The notes beneath the pieces are model-generated. The model was not told the origin of the DNA and made no database searches. It worked only from the letters and a program-made list of their open reading frames with translations. Position numbers and translations under genes: made by a program. From the NCBI GenBank assembly GCA_018350325.1, contig JAEVLN010000015.1:650736-714735 (forward strand): 64,000 nt of DNA, in the 5' to 3' direction. This document shows positions 31,201 through 41,800 of the stretch, piece after piece; within the stretch, counting starts at the first letter, position 1, and each line of letters opens with the position of its first letter. The DNA is from Globodera rostochiensis. Lineage: Eukaryota; Nematoda; Chromadorea; Rhabditida; Heteroderidae.

Positions 31201-33110
31201 AGACGGATCGTTGATGATCATTTCATTTCTTCTTCGTTTTTCATCCACCGATCACTCCCCCCCCCCATTTTAAGCTCAAATTTTGCCCTGCTGTACAATG
31301 ATCGGAGTGTGCTGGAGAACCACCACGCCAGCTCCGTGTTTCGGTTGATGAAAGATGATGACAAGAACATTTTCGACCGTTTGACGAAGGACGAACATCG
31401 GTAGGGTCATCGGAATACGCCTTCAATTTGTTGGTTATGGCCCACAATTTGTAGTGAAATGCGCACCATGATCATCGAGATTGTGGTCAGTTTATCGGAG
31501 TGGACAGTGCCCTTTCCCCTCTCAGCAATCGAAACTCCCCCCCCAACCGCCATCAAAAACAAATCGTTCAGTTGGCCACCGACATGTCCACGCACTTTGT
31601 GCAAATCAAAACGATGAAGAACATGCTGACGCTGCCGGAGGGCATCGACAAAATGAAGGCGCTTTGTCTGATTGTGCACGCTTGTGACATGTCAGTTGGG
31701 ATGCATGGGACGGCATGGGATAGGATTCAGATTGGAACTGTACATCTCCGGGGATACCGGGGGTTAATCGCCGGAAGCTCCGGATCCCGGGGTTCATCAT
31801 CAAGCTCCGGATCCCGAGGTTCATCCCCGGAAGCTCCGGATACCGGGGTACATCACCGGAAGCTCCGGGGATACCGGGGTTAATCACCAAGCTCCGGATA
31901 CCGGGGCTCATCACCGGAACAACACCAGTTTGTTGAGAGAAGCGATGCCATGGCGTCCGTTCAGTCCTGACTTCCCCCTCCCCTTTCCCGTTCAGATCGC
32001 ATGCCTCAAAGCCATGGGAGCTGCACCATCGATGGTGGGTATAACACAATTCAATTAGGATTTGGATTTGCTTCTGTTTAAGGACGGAGGGCGTGCTGGA
32101 GGAGTTCTTCCGCCAGGGTGACTTGGAGGTGCGGTTACTTTCCCCGTTGGGAATGAATTCACTGTCCCCCAAGGCGTCCATGGGGCTTCCCTACTCGCCT
32201 CTCTGTGACCGGCACACTGTGCACGTGGCCGACTCACAAATTGGCTTCATCGACTTCATTGTCGAGGTGTACTTCACACGCACATTGTCAAGACGTACCG
32301 TTACCCCTCTCCCCCCTCACAGCCAACAATGGTCGTCTGTGGCGAAATGTTGGTCAAAATGGTGGAGCCGTTGGTGTCCTTGCCGACCACCGACTGTCTG
32401 TTCCCACCGACTGCCCACCATGGCGGGCCGGACGACGGAAGCGCGTCCGCCACATCGCTGTCCCCGTTGCCGCCCGATCTGTAGGCTAATTAATGTTGGG
32501 ACTGAACACTTTTGTGTTCAACACCAAACAATTAATTCCGCTTGCCAATCCGTTGTTGTACATACGTACCATACACATTATAGCAAATCGCCAGCCCCCG
32601 GCGCCCTCACGTCGGTCCGCAAAATTCCGATCAACTATTTTGGCAAGCTGGACATCCCGTGCCCGTGGACACGACATTTGCAAGAAAACAAAGCAAAATG
32701 GCGTGAAAGGGCACTGAACGGTAGGCGCATTTTTCAACATTGGGTTTACTGCTTGAGTTGGTTGGCCATTTGGTCATAGACCAGTGCTTGGCCATCATGA
32801 CTCGAGGTCCAACCGGACCTTCCAGAACCCGGGATTTCCGGTGTCCAGACGTTCCAGAACCCGGGATTTTCGGTGTCCAGACGTTCCAGAAAACGGGATT
32901 TCCGGAGTTTTGGGTGCTCGGGCTTGGCCAATTCCGGGCTGACCATTGCTGAATCGCACTTCATGGTCAAAATCTTGCGCACTCAAATTTCGAGGCTTTT
33001 TTTTGAACATTTATTCTTCAGAAGAGGTGTTGAGGAACAAAAGTGACGAGGAGGGCGGGGCGAGAGAAAAGCCTCTGACAAATGGGAAGCCGGCGGACGG
33101 CGTCCCCTGA
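28255..33110 (+). CDS. Calcium/calmodulin-dependent cyclic nucleotide phosphodiesterase, PDE1 family
   Basis: The catalytic part is clear: 29752-29865 (RYVLHQLNSGQLSLEDLKRNIEYA), 29928-30094, then exons carrying WNFDTFDLNE, LELGYSKHNNPYHN, the metal site HDYEHTGHTNNFHI, YNDRSVLENHHASS, ACDISHASKPWELHHRW, GLPYSPLCDRHT and QIGFIDFIVEP. The C-terminus ends PLTNGKPADGVP at 33110. The N-terminal segment before RICDEDDDLAEV resembles the PDE1 calmodulin-binding/inhibitory region. It should hydrolyse cAMP and cGMP under Ca2+/calmodulin control. A GC-AG intron (30666-30721) interrupts the HD-domain motif NPYHN-x-IHAADVTQT. The 5' end is uncertain: ATG 28255 (MDPGADGDMKP) opens a Pro-rich exon, and ATG 29157 (MMIIGDQYGFYQL) could start a shorter form. 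Confidence 0.88.
29296..29757 (+). repeat. Three tandem copies of a ~155-bp unit ending in a splice acceptor
   Basis: The copies start at about 29296, 29451 and 29605. Each carries GAATGGACGAATAATTAGCATC, a G run, CCCAATCACATTG, CCCCGGGGCGATCAACTTGG and ends ATTCTCAGATTGCGCT. In copies 1 and 2 that end is followed by TGAGGCGTGTGA. In copy 3 it is followed by the PDE1 exon (ACGTTCTG...), where the AG at 29750-29751 is the real acceptor. Confidence 0.92.
30780..31060 (+). repeat. Intron with GGTTAACCG-type dispersed repeat
   Basis: This PDE1 intron holds a short repeated segment TTTGGCACTTCTTTCGGTTAAC and a stretch of AACCGAACCGAAC phrases, ending CGGTCTGAAACCG-CCAACCCTAGAGG at about 30940-30968. 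The same closing phrase occurs at about 42538-42566 in an IFT88 intron (CGGTCTGAAACCG-GCAACCCTCTAGGG), so it belongs to a dispersed family. Confidence 0.6.
31735..31915 (+). repeat. Minisatellite, unit about 30 bp
   Basis: About six copies of a unit built on AAGCTCCGGATACCGGGGTT and CATCACCGG variants, in the PDE1 intron between ACD and ISHASKPW. Confidence 0.9.
32808..32905 (+). repeat. Minisatellite, unit about 35 bp
   Basis: Three copies of TTCCAGAACCCGGGATTTCC followed by GGTGTCCAGACG, in the last intron of PDE1. Confidence 0.88.
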
Positions 33111-34305
33111 GGGGTCTGCAACCCATCAAAAAAAAAGAACGGCCAACACATTGCCAACGCGCGCTGGACAGAGACTCTCTCACTCAAAATTCACTTTGAT
33201 CGATCATTTGCAATAAGCGTGAACAAAAAGCCCCCCTGGGGCTGTTCAAACCGGAAAAACTCAAATTCCTTTGTTTAAAAATGCCATAAATTGTTTTAAT
33301 TAAAACAGTGATCACACCCGGAGGGCAAATATGAGTGTTGAACAGCCCCCAAAACTAAGCCGAATATTATTGCTTTTTCTGTTCACTTTAGTCATTTTTG
33401 TCGCATTTGAATGCTTATTTATATTATTATTCACACATTTATATGCTAGGTGGTCTCACACATTGTCAAATTATGTTTAAGCGAGCTTTATGGATATGTA
33501 TTGTATTTTTAGTTATAAATGTGTTGCGTATAAATTTTGTGATTGGAGGAGGAAAGATCTCAGGGATTTGGGGGGAAACCATCACAGAGAGTACAAACGA
33601 AAGGGTGACGTGATGCGCAGCAATTGGACAGTTTGGCGTCATTGTTGGGGGCGTACGCAGGAAACATTTTCGGAGGGGGGGGGGATTAATTTCAAAAAAT
33701 TTTTAAGGGTGTATATTTTTTTCCCGATTTTTTTTAAGGGTGTCTCCCCTCTGGGGGTTTTTTTTTTTCTCAAAAATCATTTTGGCCCATGCGTACGCCC
33801 GCTGGTTCTTCTTCGGTCTGCGCGTCATATGATAAAGAGGAAGCAAATTGCGTTGTGACTTCTCTGGACCAATCAGAGGACACTTTCTCAACCAAAAATC
33901 ATCCAACAAAAAAAGGGTGTGTGTCAATAGTAAAATGTATAACCAGCCTCTGACGGATGCAAAATGAATAAATGGACTACAAAATTGAATGAAAATATAA
34001 AAATGGAAGATGCGCTCGCTCTTGACAAACTGTACTTGTGAAAATCTCACCAATAAGCAAAAACAAAAATTGAAATTAAACAACGATTTTTTTGGCTTGA
34101 AATTTCAAAAGTCGGCTCGTCAAAAACTCAAAAAAAGGGGGAGGTGTCTACTAATATTATGTGGGCACAAACCAAGGGATTGATTGATTAATTAATTAAT
34201 TAAGTATATACTGGTCGAACCCCTCGTTCCAGTTCCATATAAAATGACACATTCGTGTATTGTGTATATTTTGTTGTGACAAATTCCATGGGAAAGTCCG
34301 GTATT
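33111..34305. other. Intergenic region, no gene seen
   Basis: This lies between the PDE1 stop (+) and the syntaxin stop (-). It is AT-rich with a G run near 33678 and T runs near 33720-33765. The open frames here have no family resemblance and no splice context, so I call none. Confidence 0.55.
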
Positions 34306-35785
34306 TTAATGCTTCAGCCACAGGTAAAGCACCAGAAACAGGACCAGGAAAACAATGAAGCAGAAAGCCTAAACCAAAACTTTGTGCACGATTTTCCAAG
34401 TTTTGGACAAACAAAACAAAAATTTTGGACTCACGGAGATCATCAACTTTTTCTGTCGTGCCTTTGTCTGGTAATGCACTGCTTGGGTAACATTTGTGTG
34501 CGCTTGCTGCACATGAATGCTGGCGTGTTCAATGTTCGCCTAAAGGCATTTTTTATTTGAAAGTCCGTCATTGAACGGGCCCGCCCCCCCCCCCCATTTT
34601 TTCTTCTTCTTCGTAATTACATAAAAATTGTAAAGACCTCGATGCTGTCCACCATTTCGCCTTGGTCATGCACCATGTGAGCCAAGTCCTTGAATATCTG
34701 ATTGATGTCACCGATGTCCTGTTCCAACGCGGTAAGAGCCTTAAGGTGAAAAAAATTAGATTTTATTGTACAGCAACAATCCCCCGCAGCGATTGCTTTT
34801 CGCGTTGTGTTTACCTGCTGACGTTCGCGGATCTCGTCCAAATTCATGCGGTGCTGTTGCTGCAACTGTCTCATCTGGATGGGATCATCAACGCCCATGC
34901 GTCCATGTAACTGTTCATCTTCCACCGTCACACTCCGAATTTGGGTCTTCTCCCGTGCGGCAGCTTTTCGCTTTGATGCTTGCAAGCGATTGAGCACCCC
35001 TAAAAAACTCTGGCCAATTTGTTAGTCCTTAAATTTGGCGCTCTGTTCGGTTTAATTCCGGTCTAACTGTCACACACTTTCAACCCGTGCATAGCAACGA
35101 GGAGGGGAAAATGGGGGGGGGGGGGGTAATTTGTTGATGATGAAGGGGAATAAATACAAAAATAATGGAATTGATCAATGATGATTTGAATCAGATGTTA
35201 ACAAAAAAAAAAGCGAAAAAAAAGTCTTGCGCATTCCTTTTTTGATAAATTAAAAGGTATCCCTGCTTAAATCGTCTTACTAGTAGCTGCCGAAAGGTAT
35301 AACCTTTTAATTTGATTTTTTCGTGAGGGGGGGGGCTCATAAATTTGACGTTTTTTGTTGAGAATTTGGTGAGGGCAAGCGCCAGGGGCAATTTCAAAAT
35401 TTTCCCAATTTTTTACCCATAAAATCGTTCATCAACCGCTCGCTTTGTACTCGAACTGCTCTCTAAATTATTGTCCATTTTCAATGTCCTCAATTGACCT
35501 TTTTCATACATTGGCATTACTATCGGCAAGCAATTTCTTAAGCATTTGGTTGGTGGTGTGTGAAAGTTCGTTGCTTTTATGCAACAAATCGTTGGTGGCA
35601 TTGCGCGTCCGATCATTGTCCTCGGCACTGCCAATTTTCTCGATCAATTGATTCAAATTTTGAACTTAAAAATAAAAATAGAAACAAAAAATTGCAGTTT
35701 TAAACCGACCAAATTGGCTTAATTGTTGAATGTTCAGCGAAATTTTCTGGACCACAGCTTCAGCACCTTTGTTTTCAAGTTCCAT
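34306..35785 (-). CDS. Endosomal syntaxin, STX7/STX12-like Qa-SNARE
   Basis: The start at 35785 (MELENKGAEAVVQKISLNIQQLSQ) and the next exon (NLNQLIEKIGSAEDNDRTRN...HKSNELSHTTNQML) form the N-terminal Habc helices. The exon at about 35010-34816 ends in MNLDEIRERQQ. The SNARE motif follows: ALTALEQDIGDINQIFKDL, then HMVHDQGEMVDSIE (zero-layer Gln in DQG), then ANIEHASIHVQQAHTNV. The last exon is a C-terminal membrane anchor (AFCFIVFLVLFLVLYLWLKH, stop 34306-34308). The product should sit on endosomes and drive homotypic or late-endosomal fusion. The middle of the gene (35020-35400) is less certain. It is divergent from OXA1L. Confidence 0.82.
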
Positions 35786-36535
35786 TTTATCTGAATAAAA
35801 TATCGTCAACAACTAAAAATTTGTTAATTTGTAAGTGTAAAAACAAGCATTAATCAGCCATTATAAGCCTCGTTAGATTTGGAAGACTAATAAAGGGAAA
35901 AAAATAGTAGCTCTGGATTTTGAAAAAGCCGGGCCCGGGTTTTTTTAGTTTAGTGAAACCCTGGCCGAGTCCGGGTCAAAAAACCGGATAGCCCGGAAAC
36001 CCCGGGGTTTTCTGACACCCTGGCCCGCAGCATCTGGAGCCGTGTTTTTTCCGAAAAATTTTCTCGCAGAATAAAAATCCGACAAGCCTCGGCCCCGTTT
36101 ACATAACTCTGGCCTCAACAAATGGCATAAAATTGTTTGGTTTAGAAAATTTTTAATTTTTGTTTAAAAAAAATTCAAAAATAATTTTCAAACATTTAAA
36201 ATTTTGGCGATCTGTCACTAATTAAATCGGTCAAGTAAGACCCTCCAAAAATTGTTGAATTTTTTTGTTTAGAACTCGGAAAACTCAGTTCTAATGACCC
36301 GGGCCCGGGTTTTCCCAGCTCAATGTTGAAACTCGTGCCCGACCCGTGTTTATTTTGAAAAAAGTTTCAAAACCTTCGAGCTTTGGGTCGCCAGCTTTTT
36401 AGTTGTACACAAATATGTAACCAGACTGCTAATTTGTAAAACTATTTGAATAGAATTTTAATCTAATTGGTAGCCACTGCCGCTTTTGTCTCTGTACTTA
36501 ACCATTAATGATTCCAAACTTCATTTTTTAGCGCA
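35786..36535. other. Divergent intergenic region with CCCGGG-rich repeat
   Basis: Two GC-rich patches (about 35925-36020 and 36295-36355) carry GCCGGGCCCGGGTTTTTTT, GAGTCCGGGTCAAAAAACC and GACCCGGGCCCGGGTTTTCC inside AT-rich DNA. They share wording with 5950-6140. The promoters of the syntaxin gene and OXA1L must flank or include it. Confidence 0.55.
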
Positions 36536-38718
36536 ATGTTGTTGACTACAAAATGTTTGACAATTGCAATTGGGAGTCGATCTGTGTTAAGAAGTTCTCA
36601 AAGTGTACGCTATCTGTGCACGCGCGACATATTTTTGCGCGAATTGCCTTCACGATTGGCAGAGTTGGTGCCAGAGGCACCGATTCCAGTCTACACGCCG
36701 TCCATTGAGGAATTGGCACGCACTGGACACAGTGTGCTGGACGAGTTGGGCTTGTGGAGCTGGTGGAAACCGTCCAGTTGGATGCGTTGGGGCTTAGAAT
36801 ATTCGCACTTTGCACTCGACATACCCTGGTGGAGCACAATCGTTATTGGCAAGTTCGCGTAAATTGTGGGACACCTCCACACTCAACTCGTTGCCAATTT
36901 TTGGGTGGGGGTGGGTGTCGGCCGAACGGCAAAATTTTTAAAAATTTTGCCAAATAAATTTAATTCATCCCTGGGAGGGGGGATGGACTGCTTGCTGTTG
37001 AGTCGCAAATGCGGCCGCCGGTCTACGCATTTTTTTTATTTTTTAGCCACTGTTGTTCTGCGACTGATTTGTTTCCCAATTCCGTTGCAAATGCGTCGGT
37101 TGACGGCTATTCAGCAGAAATACGGTCCTGAACTGCTTGAATTCAGTGAACGAATGCAAAAGGCGCAACGCGAGGGCAACAACGCATTGTGTGAGTACGC
37201 GCGCACAGCGCTTCCCTCTGCCATACTTTTGGAAGATAAAGCCTTTTTATTGTTAGCAAATTTACCGTGTCTTGGATTTACCCAAAAAGCTTCAAATTTT
37301 GAGGACGCTTTAAAATTCGTTCTATTATTTATTTATTTATTTATTTTGTAAATATGTGAGTTTTTTCTTTCAGCGATGCAAGTTGTTTGGGAGCAGAAGG
37401 ATTTTATGAGTAAAAAGGTTCCGTTTTTGTGCATTGCTTTCAACAGGCCTTTTTCAGGGCATCAACGTGTTCAAGCATTTGCCGATGATGGTTGCGAACG
37501 GTGCCGTGTTCATGACCATGTTCTGTTCATTGAAGCGGTTGGCCAATTCGAAATATCCCGGCTTCGAGCAGGAGGGCTTCTCCTGGTTCTCCAACCTCAC
37601 CGTGGGCGACCCGTACTGGGTGCTGCCCATATATGCCGCCACGACGCTTCATTGGGTGTTCAGGGTCAGTTTCAGCACTTTGTGGTGGTACGAATTTTGC
37701 ACAGCATGCATATGTGCTGCAGCAGGCTGTTGTCATGCAGGGGTCAGGGGCCCGTAGCCAGGGGTGGTCATGTCCTCCCTCCTCCGAAATTTTTTTGGGC
37801 CATGGGGCAGAGAACGACACCAATTCGTAAACGGAAATTAAAACACACAATTATTGACACTTTGTGCATGACACAGCTTCTTTGCTCATGCGCGCATGCT
37901 TCATCATTAACACCATTTACTGCTTTTAGTCTGGCATTGAGGCTGGAAACCTTGCGACAATGCCAAAGCTGGTTAAGTACGGCATGCTCTACGGTTTGCC
38001 GTTGGTTCTTCTCCTCAGTGCCAACCATTTCACATCGGTACGTCTTCAAACCGTGTTTTTTTATGTAACACTTTCTTCATGGCGTGAGGGGGGCGGGGAG
38101 TATGTCGAGTGAGGGCTAAACGCATAATTTGTTTTTGTGAAAATTGACCAATGAATATGTTGGCAGGCTGTCTGTCTCTACTGGTGCACCAGCAACAGCA
38201 TCACATTGTTGTTCTCGCTGCTTTTCCGCTCCCCCCGGATACAACAAATTCTCAAACTGCCGCCTCCGCCGTCAAAAGAGTTTCAGCAATTGCCCAAAAT
38301 GAAGCTGTCCGCGATCAAAAAGGACTTCCAGGAAGGTGAGTGTTGTGTCGAATTGGCAGTTGGCTCAAGACGTGTGCCACGAAGTTTGGCCCGAAAACAT
38401 GGAATTCCCCGAGGGGAGGGGGGTCAAGAAGTTCGGAATATATAGTACAGCATTTTGGAAGAGCGTTACACCGGCTGAACACTGTTAGAAACCCAAAGAA
38501 AAAACTCAATAAGAGAGTTTAATTAAATCAACAAAATCCATCATTTTGAGTTCGCTCCGCCTCCGCTCCGCCATCTCTTAGTACATTGAAGAAGAAGGAT
38601 CTCGAGCAGTTCAAAAAGGTAAATTGTTTCTGTTTATTTCCTCCTCAACTTAAACATTTGCTTTTTGAAGGCCGGCCGTGGAAAGCCCCTAATTCCGGGT
38701 GGCTCGAGCAGCACATAG
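36536..38718 (+). CDS. Mitochondrial inner-membrane insertase OXA1L (YidC/Oxa1/Alb3 family)
   Basis: An N-terminal presequence rich in Ser and Arg (MLLTTKCLTIAIGSRSVLRS) precedes a region ending WWSTIVIATVVLRLICFPIPL. The YidC/Oxa1 core follows: QMRRLTAIQQKYGPELLEFS, FKHLPMMVANGAVFMTMF, WFSNLTVGDPYWVLPI, YGMLYGLPLVLLLSANHFTS and AVCLYWCTSNSITLLFSLL. A basic tail (KKKDLEQFKKAGRGKP) is where mitoribosomes bind in homologues. It inserts mitochondrially encoded proteins into the inner membrane. Intron 1 (36849-37046) has a GC donor with a strong context (G|GCAAGTTC). The donor before the penultimate exon is uncertain (GA|GTGTTG keeps frame). Confidence 0.9.
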
Positions 38719-38893
38719 GCGAACGGGAAGAACTTGTGGGGACGCACAACGTTGTTTTTATATATATTTTTGTTTGTTTGTTTGCTTGATCAATTTATCA
38801 ACTTCAATAGTTTTTTTTTCAAAAAAAAAAGAGGTTCTTCCAATTTTGAATGTTTGTTTGCCCCATTACGCCCCCCCCACCCTCTCCGATCAG

Positions 38894-41800
38894 TCAGTCC
38901 GGCAACAGTTCGCCTCCCTCGTCGCCTTCGAACATCGGTTGGTCCTCCTCCCCCAGCGCCCGTCCCGCGCCGTATGCCGGTCATCGGCCGTGCCGATGCC
39001 GCCGCCGCTTGCGCTGTCATCGGACTCTTCCAAACCAAATCGGCGGCCGCTATAATTGTTCAAATATTTGATTCACCGGGTCGTCCATGGCCAATTTTCA
39101 ACAAAAACAAAATTGGGGAGGGACGCACTGATGTTGCGTCGTGTCGCTTGAAAGTGCTGGTCGCCCTCCAACAGCTGGAGTGCTTTTTGAGCAGTATTTG
39201 GACTGTTGCGACGTGAGGAAGCCGGTCGACTGCCTTTTTTTGGGTTGGACTTAATTCAATTCTTTGACCCCCCCCCCCCAAAAAAAAAAACCATTTGACG
39301 ATTGCTGGAGACGTACTCCGCTGCCGGATGGACTTATCATCGACTCGTTGAGGCGTTGTCTGCTGCTGAAAGAGGGAGGAATGCAGCGGCACGGCACGGC
39401 ACACTCGTCGGAGTGTTTGTTGCAATGAATTGGGGGGGGGGGTGCCCTGCCCGATTGGATCGGTCCCCTTAGGCTAAGAGCTTTTAGTGATGCGCGAGAC
39501 TCAAAATTTGCCCCAAAACTCGATAAAGAGACTCAAAAAACTCGAGACTTTCTCGAGTCGAGACCGAGACTCTCGTGCAGCGCTACTAAAAGCTTCCCAA
39601 TCACCAGCAGCAGGACTAAGGATTTTGCAATTGACAACTTGTTCGCCCCGGCCGAGTCGGACTCGCGCTGTGCCTTCAGTTGGCCAATCCGTTCCAGTCT
39701 GGCCAATCGCTGCGCGTATTCAGTCTCCTCCGTCGACATTCGCAACTCCTTGCACAGGTGGACAAGGAACTTGAGGCCTGCAACAGCACACAGAAATTTC
39801 TTGGACAAATGTCGCGCGAATGGCGGACAAAACGAACATTCAAAATTGTTCGGGAAGCGGCGATGCGTCTCCTTGTACAGCTCGACGGCGCGTTGGAAAT
39901 TGCCCGCCCGGCGCTGACAGCTGGCCATCAGCAAGTGCCACTCCACGTTGTTTGGCCTGAACGCGCCCCATTCGGTCAGTCTCAATGTCGGGGGACCCTG
40001 CCGCTCAGTAAAAACCCCCAACTCGTTCCCCTTTTTATTTTCTCTTTACTTGGAGTTGAACGAGCTGGGATAAAGTGGGGGAGTGAACGAGTTGGGATAA
40101 AGTGGGGCGTGTCCAGTTAAAAAAGGGGAACGAGTTGGGCGCCGTTCCTGCCCCCCCCCGGCGACGACGAACTCCATCAGTGCCGCCTTCTCGAAATAGC
40201 TGACCGCCTTCTCCGCAAACTGGGCATACAGGTAGTAGTTGCCCAACCAACGGATCACTTCAATGTTGGGCGGGAAGTAGCGGAAGCTCTGTGTGTTTTG
40301 AATGGTTGTTGTTCAAATGAATGTTCATCGACGGACACCCCCCCCCCCGGCGTGTCCACCAACCCACGCACATCGTAATGGCACTGGAATGCCTGCCCTT
40401 TGTCCCCTTCCGCCTCGTAAAGGTTGGCCAGGCGTGCCAAAATAGTTGGGTCTGTTGGACAAATGGACGATGCTTGGGTGTACAGCTCGATGGCCTGCGC
40501 ATTGTTTCCTTGCTGCTCGTAGCTGAACACACACATGCACAATACAACAAAAACGCACCGCCTTTATCTTCATGTTTTTTGCTAACATTTGTGCCAGCTG
40601 GACGAGCACTTGTTCATTGTGCAAAACCATTTCGTTCAGCTGGAAGAAGTGCTTTTTGGCTTCTTCCAGCTCGTTCAGTGCCTTGTAGACCAGCCCCGAG
40701 TTGAACACGGCCGCCGTGCAGGATGCGTCCACTTGGAGAGCCTCTCTATTGATTGGAGGATGGAATTTGCTGCGTTAAGCGCGCCATGCATGCACAACAC
40801 CTGTACAACTGCAGAGCCAGCTTGAACTCGTCCCCGCAAAAGTGTATGTTCCCTCGGTTGACCAACGCATTGGCGTTGTACCTGTCCAGGCTGAGCGCCT
40901 GCTCGCAATACTGGGTGGCATCTTCCAAACTGTCCTCCCCACGCTGTGTACCAAATATCGAACTAACACATCAGCAGTAGAGTCCATAAACATGACGCAC
41001 CAAAATGCTGATCAATGCCAAATTGTTTGATGCGGCACTGGCCACTTTGTTCTCTTTGTTGTTGAAGACGAGCAGTTCCTCCACCGCCTGGTCCAACTCT
41101 CCATGACGAAGCTGTTCCACCACTTTGTTCATCTCCAACTCGGTGGCCAACGACGCGTAGACGGAATGGCGAATGCTCTGCACGCACCAGGCATAGCCTT
41201 CCGAGAAACTGGCAAATGAAATGGCAAAGAGTAAGAAGCAAGCAGTATTTTCCAATCTTTTTTTCCCGAGTCTTTACGGAAGTCCACAGGCCCAAGACGG
41301 TCCCGAGTCTTTTAACTGACGTTGGTCCAATTGACTGGGCAATTATTTTTGCCGCCAGCAAAATGGTCCGCTCCGCCTGCTGCTTCTTTCGCCGTTCCCA
41401 CAACGCCAGCGCGTCTGTGCTCAACAGGTGGGCAGCCAAAACGTCGTCCTGTTAAAATGAATTTGAAACAGTTGCACAGTGTAAGAGAGTCCGGTCATGT
41501 ACTGCTTCACAACCTCCTTCTGATGCTGATCCCGGAGCTCTTCGTCGCCCCTGCCCAGCTGGCCAATGTCCATCAACCGCTGGAAAGACTCGCGCATTTT
41601 CTCCTCACTGTTCAAGCAGTATGCCTAAGGTGGTGGTGATGTCCGACATTTGCCAATGCAAAAAAGAAATCGAGAATTGCAACGGACCGCCAATGTCAGA
41701 TTGAGTGCCATTCCGTAGCTTCCGCCCGCGTCCAAACAATCTTCAAATGCGCCAAGCGCGTCCTCGTACTTGCCCAGCTTGACCAGCGTGACGCCGATGT

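Noticed and set aside
33111..34305. Several frames of 60-125 codons between PDE1 and the syntaxin gene
   Set aside because: They have no family resemblance and no acceptor or donor context, and they pass through G and T homopolymers.
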